The notes: generated by a model not told the origin, from the sequence alone. Shown: positions 1-12,300, counted from the first letter of the stretch. The stretch is 64,000 nt of DNA from Oceanihabitans sp. IOP_32 (GCF_009498295.1 NZ_CP040813.1:186001-250000); one strand, 5' to 3'. Numbers and translations: made by a program.

Positions 1-887
1 TTAACTTTTACATTAAGCTGCTCCCACTCGTGCTTTTCTAATTTTCCGGTACGTAATTTCTCTGAAGACAAGCCTGTTTCACTAGAAATTAAACGTGTTA
101 TTAATTGTACAGATGCCATTTCTAAGGAAAAAAAAGCAACTGGTATATTTTGATCTACGGCAATGTTTCGCGCCATAGACAAGGTTAAGGCCGTTTTACC
201 CATACCAGGTCGAGCAGCCACTATAATTAAATCTGAAGGCTGCCAACCAGAGGTTAATTTATCGAGTCTATTAAAACCTGTTGGAATACCACTCAAGCCT
301 TCTTTATTAGAAATCTCTTCAATTTTCTTTTTAGCTTGTATAACGAGTTCTTGTGCCGTTTCGCTTGATTTTTTTATATTCCCCTGAGTAACCTCGTATA
401 ATTTAGACTCGGCCTTGTCTAATAAATCAAAAACATCTTTTGTTTCATCGTATGAATCCTCTATAATTTCGTTGGAAATTTTTATGAGACTACGCTGAAT
501 AAATTTTTGCAAAATAATACGTGCATGAAACTCAATATGTGCCGAAGAAGATACTTTTTGAGTTAAAGATATTAAATAGAAATCGCCACCTGCTAATTCT
601 AGTTTTGAATTCTTCTTTAACTGTGTAGAAACGGTTAATAAGTCTACTGGCTCACTGTTTTCGAACAATTGAAAAATAGCTTCAAAAATATATTGATGCG
701 ATTCTTTGTAAAAGGCTTCGGGGCTTAAAATATCAATTACCTCGTCGACGCCTTTTTTATCAATCATCATGGCACCAAGAACAACCTCCTCTAAATCAAG
801 AGCTTGAGGCGGTATTTTTCCTTTCTCAAGACTTATAATAGTACTTTTATCGACTTTGTATCCTTGGATCTGTTTGGGTTGTTTCAT
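1..887 (-). CDS. dnaB: Replicative DNA helicase DnaB (C-terminal part outside window)
   Basis: Hexameric helicase that unwinds DNA at the replication fork. The visible 295 codons start at the ATG at 887-885 and run off the left edge, so the end of the ATPase core is missing. The N-terminal helical domain (primase-contacting) occupies roughly residues 20-170, with LDLEEVVLGAMMIDKKGV typical of the family. It is followed by the RecA-like core with Walker A motif ARPGMGKTAL, whose codons lie near 185-222. A TACTTTTG box ends only six bases before the ATG, so the mRNA leader may be very short. The identification is secure; only the C-terminus cannot be checked. Confidence 0.95.
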   Translation of the reverse strand, partial: MKQPKQIQGYKVDKSTIISLEKGKIPPQALDLEEVVLGAMMIDKKGVDEVIDILSPEAFYKESHQYIFEAIFQLFENSEPVDLLTVSTQLKKNSKLELAGGDFYLISLTQKVSSSAHIEFHARIILQKFIQRSLIKISNEIIEDSYDETKDVFDLLDKAESKLYEVTQGNIKKSSETAQELVIQAKKKIEEISNKEGLSGIPTGFNRLDKLTSGWQPSDLIIVAARPGMGKTALTLSMARNIAVDQNIPVAFFSLEMASVQLITRLISSETGLSSEKLRTGKLEKHEWEQLNVKV

Positions 888-892
888 GATTA

Positions 893-900
893 CAAAAGTA
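893..900 (-). promoter_or_regulatory. Putative -7 box of dnaB
   Basis: The minus strand reads TACTTTTG, a perfect match to the flavobacterial -7 consensus TAnnTTTG. A TTTG lies 25 bases further upstream (926-929), somewhat far for a -33 element. The box sits very close to the dnaB start codon, which would give an almost leaderless transcript. Confidence 0.4.
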
Positions 901-1000
901 ATTAAAATGCTCGTGTTTATCTAGTCAAAATGAATTTGTGTTATCAACTTAAAGTTAACAAATTAATTGTTAATAACTTAATTATATTGTGAATAAGCAC

Positions 1001-1031
1001 AAAAAAATCTGAAGCTCCTAACTTCAGATTT
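1001..1031 (-). terminator. Rho-independent terminator of accA
   Basis: Perfect 10-bp inverted repeat AAATCTGAAG / CTTCAGATTT at 1005-1014 and 1022-1031 with a 7-nt loop. On the minus strand it is followed by a run of T. It lies 24 bases beyond the accA stop codon. Confidence 0.85.
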
Positions 1032-1055
1032 CAAGGTCTTGCGCCATCAAAAGGA

Positions 1056-2006
1056 TTACCCTTTATAAACTCCCATTTCTAAATATTTATCCATTCGCTT
1101 TGAAACCAAATCTGTTGGTGATAAGTTTTTTAAGGTCTCGTAAGTTTTTACAATGGCCGCACTCACTGAAGCAAACGTTTTCTCTCTATCTCTATGAGCA
1201 CCTCCAAGTGGTTCTTTTATTATTTCATCTACTATTTTTAATTTTTTCATATCTGGAGCAGTAAGTTTTAAAGCTTCTGCAGCCAATTCTTTATACTCCC
1301 AACTGCGCCAAAGAATAGAAGAACAAGATTCTGGAGAAATTACCGAATACCATGTGTTTTCCAGCATAAGCACCTGATCGCCTACACCAATGCCTAATGC
1401 ACCACCCGAGGCGCCTTCGCCAACCACTATCGTAATTATAGGTACTTTTAAACGTGTCATTTCTAAAATATTTCTCGCAATCGCTTCGCCTTGTCCCCGC
1501 TCTTCAGCTTCTAATCCAGGATAGGCTCCAGGCGTATCTAAAAGTGTAACTACAGGAATTCCAAATTTTTCGGCAGATTTCATTAGACGTAAAGCTTTAC
1601 GGTAGCCTTCAGGATTAGCCATACCAAAATTTCTGTATTGGCGGGTTTTAGTGTTGTATCCCTTTTGCTGACCAATAAACATAAAGGATTGATCGCCAAT
1701 TTTACCTAATCCGCCAACCATGGCTTTATCATCTTTAAAATTTCTATCACCATGAAGCTCTAAAAATGTGTCCCCACAAATGGCCTTTATATAGTCCATT
1801 GTATAAGGTCTATTAGGGTGACGTGACAATTGTACGCGCTGCCAAGGCGTTAGATTTTTATATATGTCTTTTTGAACAGCCTTTAACTTATTTTCAATTT
1901 GTTGACAAGTCTCTGTAACATCAACGCTTTCTTCACCAATTACTTGACATTTTAATAATTGATCCTCCAGTTCTTTTATTGGTAATTCAAATTCTAAGTA
2001 TTCCAT
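1056..2006 (-). CDS. accA: Acetyl-CoA carboxylase carboxyltransferase subunit alpha
   Basis: Alpha half of the carboxyltransferase that moves the carboxyl group from biotin to acetyl-CoA, giving malonyl-CoA for fatty-acid synthesis in the cytoplasm. The 316 residues match the usual family length. A coiled-coil N-terminus (residues 1-50) precedes the crotonase-like core with [18 protein letters not shown], the [19 protein letters not shown] segment and [15 protein letters not shown], which forms the oxyanion and CoA site. The family is very conserved and the call is secure. The gene sits upstream of dnaB, a usual backbone arrangement as far as I recall, and has its own -7 box and terminator. 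Confidence 0.97.
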   Translation of the reverse strand: MEYLEFELPIKELEDQLLKCQVIGEESVDVTETCQQIENKLKAVQKDIYKNLTPWQRVQLSRHPNRPYTMDYIKAICGDTFLELHGDRNFKDDKAMVGGLGKIGDQSFMFIGQQKGYNTKTRQYRNFGMANPEGYRKALRLMKSAEKFGIPVVTLLDTPGAYPGLEAEERGQGEAIARNILEMTRLKVPIITIVVGEGASGGALGIGVGDQVLMLENTWYSVISPESCSSILWRSWEYKELAAEALKLTAPDMKKLKIVDEIIKEPLGGAHRDREKTFASVSAAIVKTYETLKNLSPTDLVSKRMDKYLEMGVYKG

Positions 2007-2037
2007 AAGAATTTTAGTTTCATTTTTAGTTAGTGTA

Positions 2038-2045
2038 CAAAATTA
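2038..2045 (-). promoter_or_regulatory. Putative -7 box of accA
   Basis: The minus strand reads TAATTTTG, a perfect TAnnTTTG match 32 bases before the accA start codon. No convincing -33 TTTG is seen at 17-23 bases distance. Confidence 0.45.
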
Positions 2046-2211
2046 CATATTTTTATTTTGTTTTAAAATTGGAAACAAAACGAAATAATTAAACTTCATA
2101 ATATCTAGTTGAATTTATTTTTGGGTAAATATATACAATTTAAAACGGATGGGAACAAACACTAAAGCAGTAAGGCCAAAGTTGAAAATATTTTTTAAAA
2201 TTAACAAGCTA

Positions 2212-3126
2212 TTAATTTGTCCGCTTTACTTTCAATTTTTTAATATTTTTCAAAACCCCATTTATTAAAACGGTTGCTATAATTAAAGAGGCTCCGTAAT
2301 AAAACTCTGGACTCATCTTTTCTTTTTCAGGAAAAATTAAAACGGCGAGTGCAACGCCATAAACAGGTTCTAAATTATAGGTTAAAACTACTGTATAAGG
2401 GCTAATAAGTTTCATAACATGAACAGAAGCAATAAAAGCATAAGCCGTGCAAACTGAAGCTAAAATAAAAAGGTAACCAAAATCGGAAGAGCTCAAATTA
2501 AAAAAACCCGTTGTAAAACCACCATCGAAAATGAGTATATAAATTGAAATGAATACGACGCCACTTAAAAACTCATAAAATGAAATCACTGTAGCCTTAT
2601 GTTGTTTTAAGAAGTTACCATTAAGCACCGCAAATAAAGACGACAAAAATGCAGATACGATACCTAAAATGATACCGTTAATATGTTTAAATTCTCCTTG
2701 AGTTATTATAAAAACACCTATTATTACCATTATCCCAAATAGAATTTCATACCAGATAACGCCCCTTTTATAGACCAAAGGCTCAATAAAAGATGCAAAA
2801 AAAGCACCAGTAGAAAACATGGCCAATGCGATTGAAATATTAGATACGTTTATGGCACCAAAAAACGTAATCCAGTGCAAAGCAATAACAATTCCCGCAA
2901 ACGAAAATTGCACTATGGCCTTTTTGGAGGCTACTAATTTTACCTTTGCTATTTTAATATAAAGAAACATTAAAATAGAAGCCATAACCATTCTAAACCA
3001 AACTAAAGGGATGGCACTTATTGTAATTAATTCTCCTAAAATTGCTGTAAAACCGGCAATAAACACCAGGAGATGAAGATGTAAATAGTTTTTAAATTTA
3101 GGTGTATTTAAAATAAACTGTTTCAT
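2212..3126 (-). CDS. EamA/DMT-family transporter
   Basis: Membrane protein of the drug/metabolite transporter superfamily, 304 residues, about ten hydrophobic segments arranged as two EamA repeats (roughly residues 15-140 and 150-290), the usual build for this family. Features include AIPLVWFRMVMASILMFLY in the first repeat and a segment in the second repeat containing LEPVYGVALAVLIFPE, which matches the typical EamA repeat end. The substrate cannot be read from sequence. The start lies 8 bases after the stop of the LptG-like gene, so it is probably the last gene of a tgt-lptG-DMT operon. Confidence 0.85.
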   Translation of the reverse strand: MKQFILNTPKFKNYLHLHLLVFIAGFTAILGELITISAIPLVWFRMVMASILMFLYIKIAKVKLVASKKAIVQFSFAGIVIALHWITFFGAINVSNISIALAMFSTGAFFASFIEPLVYKRGVIWYEILFGIMVIIGVFIITQGEFKHINGIILGIVSAFLSSLFAVLNGNFLKQHKATVISFYEFLSGVVFISIYILIFDGGFTTGFFNLSSSDFGYLFILASVCTAYAFIASVHVMKLISPYTVVLTYNLEPVYGVALAVLIFPEKEKMSPEFYYGASLIIATVLINGVLKNIKKLKVKRTN

Positions 3127-3134
3127 ATCAAAAC

Positions 3135-4211
3135 TTAGCGTTTAGCCTTTTGTAAAAGATAAGCGGCTAAAATGCCAAAAATGACGTTAGGAAACCAAAC
3201 TGCAACAAGCGGAGAGAAATCGGACTGTTCTGCCATAACACCAAAAATTTTATCAAAAAACACAAAAACCATGGCTATACAGATTCCAACCGCTAAATTC
3301 ACTCCCATACCACCACGCCTTTTAACCGAAGACACTGCAACGGCAATAATGGTTAAAATAAACACCGATACCGGTAAACTCCATTTTCTGTAAAGCACCA
3401 ATTGATAACGCCCAATATTAGAAGATCCTCTCTTCTCTTCTTTTGCTATAAAATCTTTTAAATCGCCATAAGAAAGGGTTTCGGCAATATAAATAACCGG
3501 AGTCAAATCTTCAATATCGAAAGTAAAAAGCGTGTCCTTTTTAGGTGCCGTTTCAATAATATCATCAAACTCGCCTATGGTACGTTTGGTATAATTTGTT
3601 AATTGATACGTACTGTCTTTTTCTATAAATTTAATAGAACTTGCATTTATTTTAAAAGCGAGTTTATTGTCTTTGATGTGCTCTAAAGCAAAATTACTTC
3701 CTTGTTTATTTTTAAGGCTAAAACTACTAACATAAATAAAATCGTTGTCATTAATTTGTCGAAAAACATTCTGATCTTCAGAAATTTTCCTGCCCTTCTT
3801 TAAATATTTATAGCTAAAATCGTTAAATCCTTGGCTCGCTTTTGGTGCTAAATACAGTCCTAAAACAAGGGCCAAAACGGCAACAATAAACGCTCCAATT
3901 AAATAAGGTTTTAAAAACCTAGTAAACGACACACCAGAGCTTAAAAAAGCAATAATTTCGGTATTATTAGCAAGCTTAGATGTAAACCAAATAACAGATA
4001 AGAACAAAAATAGCGGAAACAGTAAGTGTGCGAAATAAATCGTGAAGTCCAGTAAATAAAGCATTACAGATTCGAAAGGCACTTCGTTTTCAAGAATTTT
4101 TCCAATTTTTTCGGCAAGATGCACTGTTATTCCTATTGGAATAAACAAGAGCAACATCATAAAAAATGTAAACAAATAACGTTTTAATATGTACCAATCG
4201 AGTATTTTCAA
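3135..4211 (-). CDS. lptG: LptF/LptG (YjgP/YjgQ) family permease
   Basis: Inner-membrane permease of the lipopolysaccharide export ABC system LptBFGC. The 358 residues show the family layout: three N-terminal membrane helices with the conserved start KILDWYILKRYL, a periplasmic beta-jellyroll region (about residues 120-260), and three C-terminal helices ending near VWFPNVIFGILAAYLL. The coding frame opens with TTG at 4211-4209; I keep it because the following residues are exactly those that usually begin this family and no ATG lies nearby in frame. LptG is more likely than LptF from the N-terminus, but the two paralogues are hard to separate. It lies between tgt and the EamA gene in the same direction. 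Confidence 0.85.
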   Translation of the reverse strand: MKILDWYILKRYLFTFFMMLLLFIPIGITVHLAEKIGKILENEVPFESVMLYLLDFTIYFAHLLFPLFLFLSVIWFTSKLANNTEIIAFLSSGVSFTRFLKPYLIGAFIVAVLALVLGLYLAPKASQGFNDFSYKYLKKGRKISEDQNVFRQINDNDFIYVSSFSLKNKQGSNFALEHIKDNKLAFKINASSIKFIEKDSTYQLTNYTKRTIGEFDDIIETAPKKDTLFTFDIEDLTPVIYIAETLSYGDLKDFIAKEEKRGSSNIGRYQLVLYRKWSLPVSVFILTIIAVAVSSVKRRGGMGVNLAVGICIAMVFVFFDKIFGVMAEQSDFSPLVAVWFPNVIFGILAAYLLQKAKR

Positions 4212-4300
4212 TGTAATATCTTATTTATTTTAAGGCACTAAAACCATAAGCACTTTGAGAAAACCATTAATAAATTAAGCTGGTTTAAAACATTTTGACC

Positions 4301-4326
4301 ACTGTTATCTATAACTGTTATCTATA
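4301..4326. repeat. Perfect 13-bp tandem duplication at the tgt stop codon
   Basis: ACTGTTATCTATA occurs twice in a row at 4301-4313 and 4314-4326. The tgt stop codon (4322-4324) lies inside the right copy, so the duplication leaves the protein intact. Confidence 0.8.
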
Positions 4327-5452
4327 AACGATTACTCATTTGTTTCACCATTTTTTCTTTCCATATTCTAAAATCACCAGCTATAATGTGTTTCCGTGCT
4401 TCGCGAACTAACCACATATAAAACCCCAGATTGTGAATGGTCGCAATTTGTTTTCCTAACAGTTCGTTAACCGTAAACAAATGTCTTAAATAGGCCTTAC
4501 TATATTCGGTATCTACAAAAGTTATTCCCATCTCATCAACTGGAGAAAAATCATCTGCCCATTTCAAATTTTTAATATTAATAGTACCATGAGCTGTAAA
4601 CAACATCCCATTTCTAGCATTACGTGTTGGCATTACACAATCGAACATATCGACGCCTAATGCTATATTTTCAAGTATGTTAATAGGCGTTCCAACACCC
4701 ATTAAATACCTTGGTTTATCTTCTGGTAAAATACTGCAAACCACATCGGTCATGGCATACATTTCTTCGGCTGGTTCGCCTACAGACAAGCCTCCAATGG
4801 CATTACCTACAGCTCCAGCGTTTGCAATGTATTCTGCCGATTGTTGGCGCAAATCTTTATAAGTGCTCCCTTGAACGATTGGAAAAAAAGCTTGATTGTA
4901 ATCGTATTTCAAAGGTGTTTTTTCTAAATGATTTATACAGCGATCTAACCACCTATGCGTCATATGCATCGAACGTTTTGCATAATTATAATCGCAAGGG
5001 TATGGCGTACACTCATCGAATGCCATTATGATATCGGCCCCAATAGTACGCTGTATTTCCATAACATTTTCTGGCGTAAACGTGTGGTAACTACCATCAA
5101 TGTGTGATTTAAATTTTACACCTTCTTCCTTAATTTTTCGATTTGCAGATAAAGAATAAACTTGATACCCTCCAGAGTCGGTTAAAATAGGGCGATCCCA
5201 ATTCATAAACTTATGCAATCCACCAGCTTTTTCAAGGATATGAGTTTGCGGACGCAAGTACAAATGATAAGTATTACCAAGAATAATATCTGGGTTTATA
5301 TCATTTTTCAACTCCCTTTGATGGACTCCTTTTACCGTAGCTACAGTACCTACAGGCATAAAAATCGGGGTTTCTACAACGCCATGATCTGTGGTAATTT
5401 TTCCTGCTCTCGCTTTACTATTGGGGTCTGTCGCTTTTAATTCAAACTTCAT
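4322..5452 (-). CDS. tgt: Queuine tRNA-ribosyltransferase (tRNA-guanine transglycosylase)
   Basis: Exchanges guanine for preQ1 at position 34 of GUN-anticodon tRNAs, part of queuosine synthesis. The 376 residues are of normal length. Visible signatures are the N-terminal TPIFMPVGTVATVKG, the substrate loop DSGGYQVYSLS, MAFDECTPYPCDY, the VQGS segment, the second catalytic aspartate in VDMFDCVMPTRNARNG, and the C-terminal zinc-site region ending in HLFTVNELLGKQIATIHN. It probably leads an operon with the LptG-like and EamA genes. A -7 box lies 22 bases before the start. Confidence 0.97.
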   Translation of the reverse strand: MKFELKATDPNSKARAGKITTDHGVVETPIFMPVGTVATVKGVHQRELKNDINPDIILGNTYHLYLRPQTHILEKAGGLHKFMNWDRPILTDSGGYQVYSLSANRKIKEEGVKFKSHIDGSYHTFTPENVMEIQRTIGADIIMAFDECTPYPCDYNYAKRSMHMTHRWLDRCINHLEKTPLKYDYNQAFFPIVQGSTYKDLRQQSAEYIANAGAVGNAIGGLSVGEPAEEMYAMTDVVCSILPEDKPRYLMGVGTPINILENIALGVDMFDCVMPTRNARNGMLFTAHGTINIKNLKWADDFSPVDEMGITFVDTEYSKAYLRHLFTVNELLGKQIATIHNLGFYMWLVREARKHIIAGDFRIWKEKMVKQMSNRL

Positions 5453-5473
5453 TTAGAATACGTATATAGAGCA

Positions 5474-5481
5474 CAAACCTA
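5474..5481 (-). promoter_or_regulatory. Putative -7 box of tgt
   Basis: The minus strand reads TAGGTTTG, a perfect match to TAnnTTTG, 22 bases before the tgt ATG. No clear -33 partner. Confidence 0.45.
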
Positions 5482-5609
5482 CATAATTTTTTTATTTTAA
5501 TTTAGGAAGTTAAATAAAAGGTTCAAGTTATATTTTGATACAATTTAATTAATAATTGGGGATTTGTTAGCAAATCTTATGGTTTGGTTAATAAATCACG
5601 GGTATCAAT

Positions 5610-5640
5610 TTTGTTTAAGGTATTTAAAAGATTACTTTTG
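5610..5640 (+). promoter_or_regulatory. Flavobacterial sigma-ABfr-type promoter of the transketolase genes
   Basis: TTTG at 5610-5613, 19 bases, then TACTTTTG at 5633-5640. Both boxes match the Bacteroidota housekeeping consensus TTTG-N(17-23)-TAnnTTTG exactly, and the ATG follows 26 bases later. Confidence 0.8.
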
Positions 5641-5666
5641 TCGCGCAAAAAACTAATATTTTAAAA

Positions 5667-6512
5667 ATGCCAAACACACAACAATTAGAAGATTTAACAA
5701 CACAGGTTCGTAGAGATATTTTACGCATGGTGCACAAAGTAAATTCTGGTCATCCAGGAGGTTCATTAGGATGTGCAGAATTTTTTGTAGCCTTATATAA
5801 TGAGATTATGGATAGAAAAGACCATTTTGAAATGGATGGTATTGGTGAAGACCTTTTCTTTTTATCAAACGGTCATATCTCTCCAGTGTACTATAGTGTA
5901 TTGGCAAGAACAGGTTATTTTTCAGTCGATGAATTAAACACCTTTAGATTAATTAATTCCCGTTTACAAGGGCATCCAACCACGCACGAAGGCTTACCAG
6001 GAGTTCGTATTGCCTCTGGTTCATTAGGTCAAGGTATGAGTGTTGCTATTGGTGCCGCTCAAGCAAAAAAACTTAATAACGACAAGCATTTAGTGTATTC
6101 TTTACACGGCGATGGCGAATTGCAAGAAGGCCAAAATTGGGAAGCGATTATGTATGCTTCTGGTAAAAAGGTTGACAATTTAATTTCCACAATTGATTTA
6201 AATGGAAAGCAAATTGATGGCGCAACAGACGATGTTTTACCTATGGGAAGTATTAAAGCTAAATTTGAAGCTTTTGATTGGATTGTAATTGAAGTTGAAG
6301 AAGGTAATAATATTGAGGCTATTTTAAAAGGTATGGCAGATGCTAAAGCTGAAACAGGTAAAGGAAAACCGGTTTGTGTCCTGCTAAAAACTGTTATGGG
6401 TAATGGCGTAGATTTTATGATGCACACCCATGCTTGGCATGGTAAAGCGCCAAACGACGAGCAATTAGCTACGGCGTTAGCTCAAAACCCAGAAACTTTA
6501 GGCGATTATTAA
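5667..6512 (+). CDS. Transketolase, N-terminal subunit
   Basis: Carries the thiamine-diphosphate PP domain of transketolase, which moves two-carbon units between sugar phosphates in the non-oxidative pentose phosphate pathway. The 281 residues end where the full-length enzyme would enter its Pyr domain. Visible signatures are NSGHPGGSLGCAEFFVALY, LSNGHISPVYYSVL, GSLGQGMSVAIGAAQAKKL and the ThDP/Mg motif GDGELQEGQNWEA with IDLNGKQIDG. The partner half follows 36 bases downstream. Split transketolase is common in several bacterial groups. The strong promoter and the terminator after the second gene define a two-gene operon. Confidence 0.95.
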   Translation: MPNTQQLEDLTTQVRRDILRMVHKVNSGHPGGSLGCAEFFVALYNEIMDRKDHFEMDGIGEDLFFLSNGHISPVYYSVLARTGYFSVDELNTFRLINSRLQGHPTTHEGLPGVRIASGSLGQGMSVAIGAAQAKKLNNDKHLVYSLHGDGELQEGQNWEAIMYASGKKVDNLISTIDLNGKQIDGATDDVLPMGSIKAKFEAFDWIVIEVEEGNNIEAILKGMADAKAETGKGKPVCVLLKTVMGNGVDFMMHTHAWHGKAPNDEQLATALAQNPETLGDY

Positions 6513-6548
6513 CCAAATTCAGATTTTACGAATTACGATTTTAAACTT

Positions 6549-7502
6549 ATGAAAACATATACATACACAGAAAAAAAAGATACTCGAAGTGGTTTTGGTG
6601 CTGGATTAACAGAGCTTGGTAGAACCAATCCTAATGTTGTTGCCCTTTGTGCCGATTTAATTGGGTCTTTAAAAATGGATAAATTCATGGAAGAAAACCC
6701 AGAGCGTTTCTTTCAAATTGGTATTGCCGAAGCAAACATGATGTGTATTGCAGCTGGTCTTACCATTGGTGGTAAGATTCCGTTTACAGGAACTTTCGCA
6801 AACTTTTCTACAGGTCGTGTTTACGATCAAATACGCCAATCTATAGCTTATTCGAATAAGAACGTAAAAATATGTGCTTCTCATGCTGGATTAACTTTAG
6901 GAGAAGACGGTGCAACACATCAAATTCTTGAAGATATTGGATTAATGAAAATGCTTCCAGGCATGACCGTTATAAACACTTGTGATTACAACCAAACTAA
7001 GGCGGCGACAATCGCGATTGCAGAACACGAAGGTCCAGTATATTTACGTTTTGGAAGACCAGCAGTACCTGTATTTACACCAGAAGACCAGAAATTTGAA
7101 ATAGGAAAAGCAATCACATTAACCGAGGGTACAGATGTTACGATTGTGGCCACTGGACATTTAGTTTGGGAAGCTCTTGAAGCCTCTAAAGTATTGCATG
7201 AAAAAGGGATATCGGTAGAAGTGATAAACATTCACACCATAAAACCTCTTGATGAACAAGCTATTTTAAATTCGGTTGCCAAAACAGGTTGTGTCGTTAC
7301 TGCAGAAGAGCATAACATTTTAGGAGGATTAGGTGAGAGCGTAGCAAGAACTCTAGCTTTACACAAACCAACACCACAAGAATTTGTAGCAACAAATGAT
7401 ACTTTTGGAGAGTCTGGAACCCCTGCTCAACTCATGGAAAAATACGGTTTAAATAGCGCTGCTATTGTCGACAAAGCTTTAGCCGTTATTAAAAGAAAAT
7501 AG
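6549..7502 (+). CDS. Transketolase, C-terminal subunit
   Basis: Pyrimidine-binding and C-terminal domains of the split transketolase, 317 residues. It would complete the ThDP site with the upstream subunit. Visible features are RSGFGAGLTELGRTNPNVVALCADL, FFQIGIAEANMMCIAAGLTIGG (the glutamate that activates the cofactor), CASHAGLTLGEDGATHQ, and the C-terminal domain from about residue 190 with VEVINIHTIKPLDEQAI and EEHNILGGLGESVA. It follows the N-terminal gene closely and ends before a strong terminator. Confidence 0.95.
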   Translation: MKTYTYTEKKDTRSGFGAGLTELGRTNPNVVALCADLIGSLKMDKFMEENPERFFQIGIAEANMMCIAAGLTIGGKIPFTGTFANFSTGRVYDQIRQSIAYSNKNVKICASHAGLTLGEDGATHQILEDIGLMKMLPGMTVINTCDYNQTKAATIAIAEHEGPVYLRFGRPAVPVFTPEDQKFEIGKAITLTEGTDVTIVATGHLVWEALEASKVLHEKGISVEVINIHTIKPLDEQAILNSVAKTGCVVTAEEHNILGGLGESVARTLALHKPTPQEFVATNDTFGESGTPAQLMEKYGLNSAAIVDKALAVIKRK

Positions 7503-7529
7503 TCGTTGTAAGAATTAATTGTATGTACA

Positions 7530-7562
7530 GGCCCTTTTGTTAAAACAAAAGGGCCTTTTTAA
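7530..7562 (+). terminator. Rho-independent terminator of the transketolase operon
   Basis: Perfect 11-bp stem GGCCCTTTTGT / ACAAAAGGGCC (7530-7540 and 7545-7555) with a 4-nt loop, followed by five T. It lies 28 bases after the stop codon. Confidence 0.92.
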
Positions 7563-7645
7563 TTGGAACAATTCTAAAAAAAGAAATAATTTTAGTTTGG
7601 CAACGTTCTTGTAAGTATAAACAAAACCCTTAAAAACGAACAATT

Positions 7646-8239
7646 ATGAAAAATTCATTTTTTATTACCTTACTATGTGCATTCATTTCTGTTGCCACTT
7701 ACGCACAGTCAGAAAGCGGTTATGGTGTGAAAGCCGGTTTAAATTACAACGCTAACGGCAATTATTTTGAATCTATAGATGCCAATGCCCAAAAACCAGA
7801 TGGCAATATAGGATACCACCTTGGCGTATTTGCTAAATTTGGAAGCCATTTGTATTTTAAACCAGAATTAGTTTATACCAGTACAAAAAGTGATTATGCT
7901 AGCAGCAGTTTTAAAATGCAAAAATTAGATGCCCCATTACTGGTAGGAATGAAAGTTTTTGGGCCTATAAGTGTTTTTGGAGGACCGTCCTTACAGTATA
8001 TTTTAGATACAGATTTTAAAACTTCAGACCTGTCCATTAATAAAGTAAAAAATGATTTTACGGTAGGACTAAATTTTGGCGTTGGTTTTAACCTAAACAA
8101 ATTAGGAGTCGATCTAAGATATGAAAGAGGTTTAAGCAAAAACGAAGCTACTTTTTTAGACAACAACGGTATTAATGTTGAGAATAGATTATACACGCGT
8201 CCAGATCAATTAATTTTAAGTTTATCGCTAGTTCTTTAA
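7646..8239 (+). CDS. Outer-membrane beta-barrel protein (PorT-like fold)
   Basis: A 197-residue protein with a clear signal peptide (cleavage near YAQ-SES, residue 21). Alternating hydrophobic strands follow: GYGVKAGLNYN, YHLGVFAKFG, LYFKPELVYT, KLDAPLLVGMKVFG, PISVFGGPSLQYIL, FTVGLNFGVGFNL, LGVDLRYERGL and the C-terminal QLILSLSLVL. This is the pattern of a small Bacteroidota outer-membrane barrel of the OMP_b-brl_2 type. The specific role is unknown and nothing in the neighbourhood points to one. It is transcribed alone, with a shared bidirectional terminator downstream. Confidence 0.8.
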   Translation: MKNSFFITLLCAFISVATYAQSESGYGVKAGLNYNANGNYFESIDANAQKPDGNIGYHLGVFAKFGSHLYFKPELVYTSTKSDYASSSFKMQKLDAPLLVGMKVFGPISVFGGPSLQYILDTDFKTSDLSINKVKNDFTVGLNFGVGFNLNKLGVDLRYERGLSKNEATFLDNNGINVENRLYTRPDQLILSLSLVL

Positions 8240-8255
8240 ACAAATGAAGACTAAC

Positions 8256-8296
8256 AAAAAAGCCTTAGATGTCTAATTTTCATCTAAGGCTTTTTT
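8256..8296. terminator. Bidirectional terminator between the barrel gene and GH2
   Basis: Perfect 16-bp stem: AAAAAAGCCTTAGATG at 8256-8271 pairs with CATCTAAGGCTTTTTT at 8281-8296 over a 9-nt loop. A-tract and T-tract flank both sides, so it can end transcripts from the plus-strand barrel gene and from the minus-strand glycan locus that ends at 8324. Confidence 0.9.
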
Positions 8297-8323
8297 AATT
8301 TTAAAACAAAATCTTAAAATCTT

Positions 8324-11473
<3,150 letters not shown>

Positions 11474-11476
11474 CTA

Positions 11477-11484
11477 CAAATATA
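11477..11484 (-). promoter_or_regulatory. Putative -7 box of the GH2 gene
   Basis: The minus strand reads TATATTTG, a perfect TAnnTTTG match 42 bases before the preferred start codon. No TTTG at -33; the candidate GntR operator lies there instead. Confidence 0.5.
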
Positions 11485-11499
11485 GCCGAAAACTGCTTA

Positions 11500-11512
11500 T
11501 TTGTAATACATA
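11500..11512. promoter_or_regulatory. Candidate GntR operator (one mismatch)
   Basis: TTTGTAATACATA matches the palindrome TATGT-N3-ACATA seen at 38695 and 45948 in nine of ten half-site bases. It lies 15 bases upstream of the -7 box, where a -33 element would sit, and 65 bases upstream of the GH2 start. With one mismatch in AT-rich DNA it could be chance. Confidence 0.4.
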
Positions 11513-11525
11513 ATACATTTTATAA

Positions 11526-12299
11526 CTAGTCGTACATATTTTCTAAATCGGCATGATGCAATTCCTCTAAAAAAGAGGCTATGTTGAGACTTACAGCGTT
11601 AAAAAAACGTGCTCCATTGTCTTTCGTTGCTTTTTTAGGATTCCCAACACCGGTATCTTCTGTAACCATAGTCCATTGACGCTGTGCTGTCACCCAACCT
11701 TCTTTTAAACCTTTTATCTTGAATTGTTTAGACGCACCATCACCAGCTTCATTTAAAGGTAAAACTAAATGCGGTGTTAAATACATGGTAACAGCGGTTT
11801 CTAACTCACCTGCGTGATCTCCAGGTTCGTGAAAAAAGTCGTTGCCGTTATCGGCATCCCACCAGTTTAAAACACACACAAAAACATCAGGAAACTCCAC
11901 TGACAGTTCCCGAATAATTGGTTTAAAATTATTTCCGCCATGACCATTTACTATTACTAGTTTCTGGATATTTTGACGATTTAAAACATCAACAATATCT
12001 CTTAAAACTGCCAGTTGGGTACTAGGATTCATATTCATACACAAGGGCACTTCAAGTTGACCTGTATTTACACCAAAAGGAATGGTTGGCAACACCACCA
12101 CTTTCGCAGCCTTAGCCCAAGCAATTTTTGCGGCCTCAATGGCCACTCCCTCAGATAAAATATTGTCTGTGGCGTATGGTAAATGAAAATTGTGTGCTTC
12201 TGTAGCTCCCCAAGGCAAAACGGCAACCGTATAATTTTGTGTTTTTACCGTTTTCCAATTGGTTTCTGCTAATACATAAGGTCTTGGTTTGTTAGGCAT
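11526..12299 (-). CDS. Creatininase-family amidohydrolase
   Basis: A 257-residue cytoplasmic protein (no signal peptide) of the creatininase/MftE/ArfB fold. Likely metal ligands are in LPWGATEAHNFHLPYATD (Glu, His, Asp), VNGHGGNNFK and EPGDHAGELETA. Family members hydrolyse cyclic or linear C-N amide bonds, such as creatinine, formamidopyrimidines or cyclitol-derived lactones, so the reaction cannot be read from the fold. Its start is one base from the stop of the SGNH gene, so the two are co-transcribed with the PNGase-like gene. Given that context it might act on an amide or amine released from glycoproteins, but this is inference. Confidence 0.8.
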   Translation of the reverse strand: MPNKPRPYVLAETNWKTVKTQNYTVAVLPWGATEAHNFHLPYATDNILSEGVAIEAAKIAWAKAAKVVVLPTIPFGVNTGQLEVPLCMNMNPSTQLAVLRDIVDVLNRQNIQKLVIVNGHGGNNFKPIIRELSVEFPDVFVCVLNWWDADNGNDFFHEPGDHAGELETAVTMYLTPHLVLPLNEAGDGASKQFKIKGLKEGWVTAQRQWTMVTEDTGVGNPKKATKDNGARFFNAVSLNIASFLEELHHADLENMYD

Positions 12300-12300
12300 G